Positions 30,518 to 39,700 of a stretch of 64,000 nt of DNA are shown piece after piece. The stretch is taken from assembly GCA_039105265.1 (NCBI GenBank), contig JAPFFF010000006.1, positions 5,332,001-5,396,000 of the forward strand. The letters are read 5' to 3'. The notes beneath the pieces were generated by a model that did not search any database, had not been told where the DNA came from, and was given only the letters and a program-made list of their open reading frames with translations. Both the position numbers and the translations under genes were made by a program. How positions within the stretch are numbered: position 1 is the stretch's first letter; each line of letters opens with the position of its first letter. This DNA comes from Tritrichomonas musculus. Lineage: Eukaryota > Parabasalia > Tritrichomonadida > Tritrichomonadidae.

Positions 30518-31957
30518 ATGAAAGAAACCACAAAAGATTCGCAAAATATTCGTTCTAAAACTGATAATGAAGAAAAGAAATGGATACCTTTATGCCAAAG
30601 AAAATCTTTAAATATTCTAAGGATTTATGCGATTTGCGCAAATCAAATTTCAACTAATTTTGTTTGGAATCCATTAAGTGTTTTGACAGCCCCGATGTGT
30701 AGGAAGCTTGGATTATCTCATTTTTCAATTTCATTAATTTTACTAATTGGACCAATTTCAGGATTTATAATTCCACCCATTGTATCAGGACTTTCAGATA
30801 CGACTACTCTGAAGTTTGGGCGAAGGCGAATATATTTAATTATTGGGGAAATATTAGTTATCATTGGACTTCCAATGATTGGATTCTGCCGAGAAATCAG
30901 TATTTATTTTAATCCATTATCATTTTTAAATTCCAATCGAAGTGAAAGTTCCTCAAACAGTACAAACATTGAAGCCACTTTTTATTTCGTTACAGGTGAA
31001 ATTTTGGCCTATGTTGGTGGCAACATAATCAATGGCCCAGGCCGAGCGATGTGCACTGAAGTTGTCCCTCCTTCACAAAAAGTTTTAGCCACAAGTTTCA
31101 TTGCTCTTGACAGCGCAATTACATCGTTAGTTTCAAATTCTATCGGCGCATTCAAATTGTACCGATACACGAGCATGACCAACGAGACATTTGTTCTCAT
31201 TGTATCTTGCTTTGTCGGCATTATCGCGATGGTTGTCAGCGTGATATCGACGCGAGAAGAGCCACTTAAAGTTGCGCCAAAATCGATCAATCCGATAACG
31301 GTTATGATTGACTCAGTTCGTTCGGTTGATCGCAACATTGTATTCATTCTTATATCGAACTTTTTCTATTGCTTCAGTTATTCGCAATTTTATGGCCAGG
31401 GGGCCAATTACATAGCTGTCAAATTATTCGGGGGCTACCCAAATGACCCCGAAGGCAAATATGACGCCGGCATCTCTTATTATCAATTTTTGATGCTCTT
31501 TTTGACATGCTCTCAATTCTTCTTCTCGACAATCAATACGAAGATCATCAAAAGAATCGGATTTAAGACCGGCTGGACAATTGCGATGACATTCCAAACA
31601 GTAACAAATATTCTTCTCTTCGTAATTGATTCGAAGAAATACATCTTCATTCCATACCTCTTGGCTGGCTTTACAACAGTCATGAATAACACCGTCCCTC
31701 TCACGTACGTGTCACTGAATGCGCCGCAAGACAGAATTGCCGGTTACGTGACACTGCTCATTCTGACAAACAATGTTTCTGTGATGCTGGCAAACTTGTT
31801 ATTGCACATGTACTTGGGATCATTGCCGTTCTTTGAAGAGGACCCAGGCAGGCTTATTGCTCTTGGCTCAGTATTCTCGGTCATGTCTCTCATCACGTCG
31901 AGAATTGGATATGGCCACAAAATTAAAAGTAAAGAAAATAAAGAAAAAGAAGATTAA
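30518..31957 (+). CDS. Major facilitator sugar transporter, SLC45/GPH sucrose-transporter type
   Basis: A 479-residue polytopic membrane protein with about twelve hydrophobic segments. Family marks are the N-half stretch IGPISGFIIPPIVSGLSD and the loop GRRRIYLIIGE between helices 2 and 3, as in sucrose/H+ symporters and animal SLC45 proteins. NGPGRAMCTEVVPPSQ in helices 4-5 and a conserved N-x-VPL near helix 10 fit as well. It probably moves a disaccharide or hexose with protons across the plasma or an internal membrane; the substrate cannot be told. Both termini are charged and cytosolic-like. The second half uses clearly more G/C-ending codons than the first. Confidence 0.85.
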   Translation: MKETTKDSQNIRSKTDNEEKKWIPLCQRKSLNILRIYAICANQISTNFVWNPLSVLTAPMCRKLGLSHFSISLILLIGPISGFIIPPIVSGLSDTTTLKFGRRRIYLIIGEILVIIGLPMIGFCREISIYFNPLSFLNSNRSESSSNSTNIEATFYFVTGEILAYVGGNIINGPGRAMCTEVVPPSQKVLATSFIALDSAITSLVSNSIGAFKLYRYTSMTNETFVLIVSCFVGIIAMVVSVISTREEPLKVAPKSINPITVMIDSVRSVDRNIVFILISNFFYCFSYSQFYGQGANYIAVKLFGGYPNDPEGKYDAGISYYQFLMLFLTCSQFFFSTINTKIIKRIGFKTGWTIAMTFQTVTNILLFVIDSKKYIFIPYLLAGFTTVMNNTVPLTYVSLNAPQDRIAGYVTLLILTNNVSVMLANLLLHMYLGSLPFFEEDPGRLIALGSVFSVMSLITSRIGYGHKIKSKENKEKED

Positions 31958-32106
31958 ACAATAGTTAATCATAATATTAATATACATATGTTTAAGTTTT
32001 TTTTTTTGAATTAACAATAACTTCATTTTTATTCTTTTTCATATCAAATTTCAATGAAATGTTATATAAAAAATTGGAAATTTTTATTAATTTTTTTTTT
32101 AAATAC

Positions 32107-32358
32107 ATGCTAGAGGAAGATATTAATGAAAAAGCTTTTTGGTTACGTACCATATCCGCTTATAATATTGATCTAAATAATTTAAATAAAAAAAGTGTAA
32201 AAAAGATTTTAAGTAATGCAGAGAATGGCGATGTTAATGCAAGAAAGGCTATTAAATTAGCATGCGAAGCTCTTTCATACTCTGATGCAATAGAAGAAGG
32301 ATCGTATTCAGTTGAAGAATGTTTAATATCTAAATTGACCAAATATATAAAAACCTGA
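32107..32358 (+). CDS. Small hypothetical acidic protein
   Basis: An 83-residue protein if started at MLEEDINEKAFW (32107); an in-frame ATG at 32059 would add 16 mostly hydrophobic residues. The sequence is helical and charged (SVKKILSNAENGDVNARKAIKLACEAL), with a short stretch recalling Sel1 or armadillo helices but no full repeat. It is not recognised. It lies between the transporter and the NADAR gene on the same strand. Length and composition make a real gene plausible but not certain. Confidence 0.45.
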   Translation: MLEEDINEKAFWLRTISAYNIDLNNLNKKSVKKILSNAENGDVNARKAIKLACEALSYSDAIEEGSYSVEECLISKLTKYIKT

Positions 32359-32546
32359 TATCACAGAAGATTTGAAAATTTTCTGTTAAATCATATTGAA
32401 ACGGAAATTAACTAGAAAACCTCATTAAATATATATAATAAAGTATTACAAATGATAATCTACGTTGGTATTTCAAATGTTGATCAACATATTCAAAAAG
32501 TTGAAAATTTTCAACTATTCAATACAAAATTCTAAATTTTAATATT

Positions 32547-32554
32547 TCATTTTT
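32547..32554 (+). promoter_or_regulatory. initiator-like motif TCATTTTT
   Basis: Directly upstream of the NADAR gene ATG (32556), implying a leader of about 7 nt. Confidence 0.45.
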
Positions 32555-32555
32555 A

Positions 32556-33146
32556 ATGTTTGAACAAGGAACACAAGATATTTATTCATTAGAAAAACTC
32601 CAAGAAGTCTGGAGAAGAGGTCAACGATTTCCATTCGTATTCTTTCATGCTCACTCGGAAGATGATGTAATTTGTGATCCATACAATTCAACATGCTGCA
32701 CTCAGTGGTTTCCATGCGAATTTATCGATGAAACAGGAAGAAAATATAATTGTTGTGAGCAATATATGATGGCGCAAAAAGCAATATTATTTAATGATCG
32801 AAGAACACTTAAAAAAATACTGGAATGCAGCGATCCTCGAACAATTAAGAAATATGGAAGAGAAGTAAAACGATTCGATCAAGTAAAATGGGATGAAAAT
32901 TGTCAAGAAATTGTCTTTCATGGAAATCTCCTAAAATTCACTCAAAATGAAAAATTTAGAAATTTCATTTTATCAGTTCCGAAAAACGCAATTTTTGTTG
33001 AAGCAACAAGCGATGACAGATGGGGCATCAGATTTAAAGAGAAAAATCCAAAATCACAAGATCCACTTAAATGGGGAGGAACTAATTTCCTAGGATTTCA
33101 GATTACAAGAGTTAGAGATTTCATTGTTTCTCAAAATATAATGTAA
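32556..33146 (+). CDS. NADAR-domain protein (YbiA-like N-glycosidase family)
   Basis: A 196-residue protein covering one NADAR (DUF1768) domain from about residue 55 on. Marks are CCEQYMMAQKAILFND, DPRTIKKYGREVKRFDQVKWDENCQEIVFHGNLLKF and ATSDDRWGIRF, then a WGGTNFLGFQITRVRDF end. Characterised members hydrolyse N-glycosidic bonds in damaged riboflavin intermediates (YbiA/COG3236) or ADP-ribose on guanine in DNA (DarT-linked NADAR). Which applies here cannot be said. The 54 residues before the domain include a Cys pair (CDPYNSTCCTQWFPC) in an extended N-terminus. The gene stands alone, with no toxin partner visible. Confidence 0.88.
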   Translation: MFEQGTQDIYSLEKLQEVWRRGQRFPFVFFHAHSEDDVICDPYNSTCCTQWFPCEFIDETGRKYNCCEQYMMAQKAILFNDRRTLKKILECSDPRTIKKYGREVKRFDQVKWDENCQEIVFHGNLLKFTQNEKFRNFILSVPKNAIFVEATSDDRWGIRFKEKNPKSQDPLKWGGTNFLGFQITRVRDFIVSQNIM

Positions 33147-33613
33147 ACTATTCAAAAATTTTTTTACAGCACATTTCCGTTTTTTTTAATTTTGATACTA
33201 GCGTGCTAAATAATCTTCTTTTTGGCAAGTAAGATAGCGATTTTACCTTCATTATATATAATAAAGAGTGTAAAACTGGTCGTATTATTGCTTACATTTC
33301 ATCTCCTCAAATTTGTTAATATCATCTTTCAGACAGTACCATTGACGAATTTACTATTGATACAAAAGACATGACTAGCCAACATTGATTTTTCAGACGT
33401 TCTCTCATTAATCTCTTTTAGTAAAGATTATCTTATGTAATAAATTTTTTTTAATTATTTATTCATTTAACTGATGTAATCAAGTGACTGCAAAAAACAC
33501 AAAAATATCAAACAATCTAATGCTATTGGCTTTGAAAAATGCAAATTTTTATTAAGATTTTGAGAAATTTGAAACGTTCATTTTCATATCACATTTCTCA
33601 TAGCATTTTCTCT
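33147..33613. other. intergenic region
   Basis: Spacer of about 470 bp, a little less AT-rich than its surroundings (33190-33420). No open frame, hairpin or repeat is supported. Confidence 0.5.
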
Positions 33614-34747
33614 ATGTTTTCCTTGAGAGAAGCATTAGCAATACAAAAATATGTTAACCAAAAGAAAGAAATTCATAACCTCCTTCTCAACTTTATTGAA
33701 AATTCTGGAGTTAATGATACAGATTTTCAAAATTTAATTGACCTTATTAATACACAAAATTATGAAGAAAATCGAGAAGAACTTGAGCATTTCCTTCGAT
33801 TAATTTCCAAAATAGCTAAAAATCATCACAGAGATACAGATTTTTTCAAGAAAACAGAAAAAATACTTCTTCATTTAGAAAACGTCATCAAACAGACCTT
33901 TTCAATTTCCGAAATTTTCAAAATTTTCAAGAGCAATAAACTAATTATTCTTTCTTTAATTAAAAGCAAAATAATTGCACTTGACGAAGAAATTGTCAAA
34001 CTCATTTTAGAAGAAAAGAATAATTATTGTCACTTTTTCTTCCCTGAAATAAAATCATTGATGGGCGAAGAAAAAGTGAAGCAAATTGAGTCAGAGATTT
34101 CAAATATTGACAATTTTGAAGAAAAAAGGCAAATTGGTGAAAATGATTCTGTCATTTGCTCGTTAATCAGAAATGATTCATTGGATGATTTCATTTCACA
34201 TGTCACTAATTCAAATTTATCAATTGAAAGTGAAATACAACCGTCATTTTTTGAGACAAATTCTTTTTTACTCAAGCAAAAAAAGACAACACTTATAGAA
34301 TATGCTGCCTTTTTTGGCTCAATTCAAATTTTTGAATACTTGTGTTCTCAAAAAGTGAATTTGCAACCGTCATTGTGGCTTTATGCAATCCATTCAAATA
34401 ATTCAAAATTGATTCGTCTGGTCGAAGAGAGCCATGTTGAACCAGTTGATAAGTCATATGAAGAGTGCTTTGAAGAAGCAATCAAGTGTCATCACAATGA
34501 CATCGCCAGTTACATTCAAAATTATTTAATGAAGAAAGAAGATGATGAAGAAAATCAAACTGTGAGACAATGTGGTGAAAATATTGTTGGTTGTAGTTTC
34601 CGTTATTACAATTTCCCTTATTTTCCAACTGATTTCAGTCAAAACAATGGCTTTTTCTACTTATGCCGCTATAAATATTCAAAAATTGTTGATCTTTTCT
34701 TGAAAACAAGGAAGAAAGACATTGAAGCAACAATAATTATAATATAA
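33614..34747 (+). CDS. DUF3447 protein, 5' part of interrupted DUF3447-LRR gene
   Basis: The start at 33614 (MFSLREALAIQKYVNQKKEIH) aligns with paralogues and follows a TCACATTTCTCATAG stretch like an initiator; an in-frame ATG lies at 33539. DUF3447 marks are GENDSVICSLIRNDSL, TLIEYAAFFGSIQIFEYL, YAIHSNNSKLIRLVEE and CHHNDIASYI. The frame ends after FLKTRKKDIEATIIII, in the ankyrin loop. The ankyrin/LRR continuation starts about 185 bases further on. The gap holds two or three units of the 25-bp-periodic repeat described at 58-61 kb. Confidence 0.75.
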   Translation: MFSLREALAIQKYVNQKKEIHNLLLNFIENSGVNDTDFQNLIDLINTQNYEENREELEHFLRLISKIAKNHHRDTDFFKKTEKILLHLENVIKQTFSISEIFKIFKSNKLIILSLIKSKIIALDEEIVKLILEEKNNYCHFFFPEIKSLMGEEKVKQIESEISNIDNFEEKRQIGENDSVICSLIRNDSLDDFISHVTNSNLSIESEIQPSFFETNSFLLKQKKTTLIEYAAFFGSIQIFEYLCSQKVNLQPSLWLYAIHSNNSKLIRLVEESHVEPVDKSYEECFEEAIKCHHNDIASYIQNYLMKKEDDEENQTVRQCGENIVGCSFRYYNFPYFPTDFSQNNGFFYLCRYKYSKIVDLFLKTRKKDIEATIIII

Positions 34748-34930
34748 TTTTTATTTTACAAAATTAACAAAAATTATATGTTTTAAATCAAATTCATAAA
34801 TTAAACTTTTCAATGCAATTTATAAATCAAAGGATTCAATGAAATTTAAAAAAAAAAAATTATATTTTTAATGATGTTAATATATTAAATTGTTCTTAAT
34901 GAAGTTTCAATTATTTTATATTTTATAAGA
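34748..34930 (+). repeat. interruption with about 25-bp-periodic units
   Basis: AT-rich stretch separating the DUF3447 and LRR halves. Units such as aattcataaattaaac..tttcaatgc and aatttataaatcaaag..ttcaatga repeat at about 26 bp. The same place in paralogues carries 0, about 20, about 50 or thousands of bases. Intron or repeat insertion; no canonical GTATGT or ACTAACACACAG is seen. Confidence 0.5.
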
Positions 34931-36633
34931 AAGCATTGTATCAAGCAGCACAAGAAAGAAAATTAGAAATCATCTATTATATATTAATGAAGCAAAGTTC
35001 AATAGCTGAAGATTGCTTCAAAGACTGCGTGAATTTGACTAAAATAGCAATTCCATCCTCCATAACGTCGATTGAAAACAATGCTTTCAGAGGATGTTCA
35101 TCATTGTCACAGATAATAATTCCTTCTTCTGTGACATCAATTGGAGATGATGCTTTCAGTCAATGTTCATCATTAATTGAAATAACAATTCCATTGTCTA
35201 CAAAATTAATTGGCGACAATGCTTTTTATGAGTGTTGTTCATTGACTGAATTAATAATCCCATCTTCAGTAACGACAGTTGGTGACAATGCATTTAGTGG
35301 GTGTTCTTCATTGATGCGTATATTCATTCCATCTTCAGTAACAATGATTGGAGAAGATGCATTCAGTTGTTGTTCATCACTTGTGAAAGTAGAATTGCCA
35401 TCTTCAGTGACATCAATTAAAGATTATACCTTTAGTGGATGCAGCTCACTTTTAGAAGTATCAATTCCTCCATCAGTTACGTCGATAGGATCGAATGCTT
35501 TCAATTGTTGCTCTGCACTTTTGCAAGTTTCGATTCCTTCTTCTGTAACTTCAATTGGATCGAATGCATTTAATTGTTGTTCTTCATTGAAGCAAGTGAC
35601 AATACCGCCATCAGTTACCGAATTAGGAAGCAAAGCTTTCGCACAATGCTCATCACTAACCCAATTAATAGTTCCTTCATCTGTAACATCAATTGGAGAA
35701 GGTGTTTTCAGCTGCTGCACATCATTAGCGCAAATAACAATTCCTTCTTCAGTCGCTTATATTGGCAACGGTGCATTTAATGGATGCGTATCGTTAATGA
35801 AAATAGAAATTCCTTCTTCCGTGACTGAAATTGAAGAGAATGTCTTCAGCGGTTGCACATTATTGAAAGAAGTAACAATTCCTTCTTCTGTGACTGAAAT
35901 TAAAGAAAATGCATTCTCACATTGTTCATCATTAGAGCAGATAACAATTCCTTCTTCTGTTACTGAACTTGGCGACTTTGTCTTTTATTGCTGCTCATCG
36001 TTGTTGCAAATATTAATTCCTTTGTCTGTTACTGACATTGGTGATAATGCTTTCAATGGATGCTCCTCTTTGAGGCAAATATCAATTCCTTCATCAGTTA
36101 CTGTAATTGGAGAAGATTCTTTTAGCTGTTGTTCATCATTGATTGAGATCGAAATTCCTTCTTCTGTGACTTATATTGGAGCCAATGCTTTTAGTTATTG
36201 TTCTTCTCTTACTCAATTAACAATACCTCCTTCAGTGACTTCAATTGCACCAAATGCTTTCAGTTATTGTTCGTCACTTGTTCAAGTAACAATTCCTTCT
36301 TCTTTGAATGCAATTGGATCGAATGTCTTTTATTGTTGCTCATCATTGGAAAAAATAGAAATTCCACCTTCTGTTACTTCCATTGGAAACAATGCTTTCG
36401 GTTACTGTTCTTCATTGAATCAAGTTTCAATTCCTACTTCTGTCGTTTCAATTGGAACCAATGCTTTCAGTTGCTGTTTAGCATTAACAAAAGTATCGAT
36501 CCCTTCATCAGTTAAAAATATTGGTGATTATGCATTTAATGGATGCTCATCACTCACACAAATAGAAATTCCTTCCTCTTTGGATACAAGTAAGTTAGGT
36601 CTTGGATCAAATGTGGAAGTTAATTCAATTTGA
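34931..36633 (+). CDS. Long BspA-type LRR segment, 3' part of interrupted DUF3447-LRR gene
   Basis: An ankyrin unit (ALYQAAQERKLEIIYYILM) leads into about 23 almost perfect 23-residue LRR_5 repeats (IPSSVTSIGDNAFSGCSSL), ending in a tail of about 20 residues. The repeats are very uniform at DNA level too (attccttcttctgt), which suggests recent expansion or gene conversion. The first ATG (34936) falls inside the ankyrin unit, so this is read as the second half of the gene starting at 33614. BspA proteins of trichomonads are often surface proteins, but no signal peptide or membrane helix is present here and the DUF3447 link suggests a cytosolic protein. Confidence 0.75.
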
Positions 36634-36787
36634 TTTCATTAATAATAAATCAATTTATAATAATTCAATTTGATTAATAATAAATCAATTTTTTATAAAT
36701 GTTTTGTTTACTTTTTTCAAATAAAAAAAAAGGAAATACTTATACCCTCCGATACTTATTGTAAATTGATTTATTATTAATGAAATC
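36632..36787. repeat. inverted repeat joining LRR gene end to truncated kinase frame
   Basis: Arms 36632-36657 and 36762-36787 are exact 26-bp complements with core ttcattaataataaatcaa, and a partial direct copy (taataataaatcaattt) lies just inside the left arm. The left arm overlaps the stop codon of the LRR gene, and the right arm abuts the point where the kinase reading frame opens without its N-terminus. It may mark a foldback insertion, an inversion breakpoint or an assembly join. Confidence 0.7.
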
Positions 36788-39700
36788 AGAAAATTCCTGA
36801 ATGTTATCGAAATCTTATTGAACGATGCTGGTGCGATGATCCTAAAGAAAGACCGACATTTAAAGACATTGTTTTTACACTAAAAAACAATGAAGAATTC
36901 ATCACAGAAAACATCAATCAAGAAGAATATCGGAAATACATTGAATACATTGATAGCACACCAAAAGAAATCCATCGAAATAAAGGAATAAAAGAACTTG
37001 AAGAGCTTGCAATATTAAAAACTAATCGGTCTATAATGGCTGAAATTGTTCTTGATCAAAAAAGGTCGACAGAATCAAATTTTCATATCAATTTAAACAA
37101 ATATGAAAACTTAGAAAAAAATTTAAGTAATACTGTCAGCAACTATAAAGTCTGCACCATTGAAGAAAATGAAACAAAAATTCAGTATACTGCCCGAATT
37201 TATTACAATGAACTTCATCAATTTTCAAAAAGTGAAATTAAAAACTTTTGTCAAGAATTAAGAATTATTCCTCAATTAAATCATCCAGCAATTATTAAAT
37301 TCATTGGATACAGTCCAATAAACTTCGAGAACAAACCAACACCAACAGTTGTTACTGATAAATATTCAAGAGTACATTATTGTAATTGGAAATTTGATGT
37401 TAACAAATTGTTATTGGATAGTTTTTCTTTCAATGATACTGAGAAATTAATTTTACTTTTCGGAGTTGCTTCAGCAATGTCATACTTGCATTCACACAAT
37501 ATTATACATAGAGATTTAAAGCTTGAAAATATTGATACAAATCAACTTCCAAGATTATTTGGATTTCATTTTGCTAAAGAAATAAAAGGAGATTTTTGTA
37601 AGTGTCATCATTTAAAAGGAACTCCTGCATTTCTTGCTCCAGAAGTATTAAAGAACTTAGAATATAGTAAATCTAGTGATGTTTATTCATTTGCATATCT
37701 TATGTATATTATAATGACAAATCAACGTCCATTCTCAGATGATCAAAGCCCACAACAACTCATTAAGAAAATTTGTGATGAAAAAATACGTCCTGAATTC
37801 AAATTACCAATTCCAAAATGTTATCGACAATTGATTGAAAGATGTTGGTCAGAAGATCCTTCAAAGCGGCCTTCATTTGATGATATTCTTTCTGAACTGA
37901 GAACGAATCGGGACTTTATTACTGACACAGTAATTGAAAAACAATATCTCGAATATGTCTCATATATTGATAATTATCCAATAACATTTGATTCAAGTAA
38001 AAGAATTCCACAAATTGATGAAATAATGAATAATAAATTAAACACATTCATTGATTTTAACTTTGATATGGGAAACAGAGAGATATACGAGTCTGAATTT
38101 TATAATGTCTCATTTGATAACAAATTTGAACTTTCTGATTATGAAAAACAAAAGAAAATTGGCAAAGGAAACTTTTATAAAGTTTGGTTAATCCGAAACA
38201 AAATTACAAATGAAAGATTTGCAGCTAAAAAGATTTTAGCATTATATGATAGAAATAGTGCTCTTAATTTTACACAAGAAGTGAATTTATATTTACAATT
38301 TAATCATCCATCAATCTTGAAATACATTGGATACAGTCCAATTGGTTTTCAGAGAAATTTGCATGAAATTGTTGTAACTGAATATGCGCCAATGGGCTCA
38401 TTGAAAAATATTCTTGAACAAAACAAAGATTTGAACGATACGAAGAAATTGATAAATATATATGGCATTGCGTCAGCGATGCTTTATTTGCATTCAAACA
38501 ACGTCCTTCATCGTGATTTAAAAACTGAGCATATTTTCCTTACGAAAGATTGTTATCCAAAACTGTCTGGATTTCATCTTTCAGTTGAAACTCAATTCAA
38601 ATCAACTTATGAAGATAATAAAAGAAAAGGAACGCCATTGTATCTTTCACCTGAAGTTTGGACTGAGATGAAATATAGTAAATCAAGTGATGTTTATTCA
38701 TTTGCTTTTGCTGTTTATGAAATAATCACAAATAAGAAACCGTTCCAAGAATTTGTTGGTGCAAAAGAGCTCGCTCATGAAATTTGTGACAATTGTAAAA
38801 GACCGGAAATTGATGCTTCTGTTCCTGAATGTTACAAACAACTCATTGAAAAATGTTGGTCACAAGATCCAAAAGAAAGACCAACATTTGAAATGATTGT
38901 TTCTGATCTTAAAACAAATAAAAATTATATGACTGAAAATGTTGATGAAATTGAATTTTATAATTATATTAAATTCATCGACGAATCACCGAAATCTTTT
39001 GATACTTCAAAAAAGATTAGAAACTTACCTGAATTCATTCAAGCTAGACCATATCTTTTTTATGAAAATGATACAGAATTTGGTTTCAAAAAAATTGATG
39101 AAACGGAATGTGATAGCATTTCTATCGATTTAGATACAGTTCATATTGAAGATTATGAAAAACAAAAAATGATTTATAATACTGATTCGTTCAAAATTTA
39201 CGAAGTTATTGAAAAAAAATCTAAAAAAATATTTCTTGCTAAAACATTTGAAAATTTGGACGATATTTCACTTGAAATAAACACACAATTAATACTTAAA
39301 AATAGCAAGTCATCCTTTTTGAAATTTATTGGATGCAGTCCATTCAACTTCAAAAAAGAGCCAAAACCAGTTATAATATATGAAAATGCGTCGAATGGTT
39401 CATTACAAAATCTTCTAGAAATATCAAATAAAAATGATAAAATACAAGGATGGACCGACACGAAAAAGTTAATTTTTTTATATGGACTTGCATCAGGAAT
39501 GTCATATCTGAATTCACTTAATTATATTCATTATAATTTGAAACCAGAAAATATTTTCCTTGATGATTTCTTGTTTCCTAAAATTGGAGGATTAGAAATG
39601 TCAAGAAAAATTAATGGTGAACATGTCACGAATATGTTCCATATAATTACTTTAATGTCACCATACGAACCACCTGATTTATTCTATGATGAACATAATT

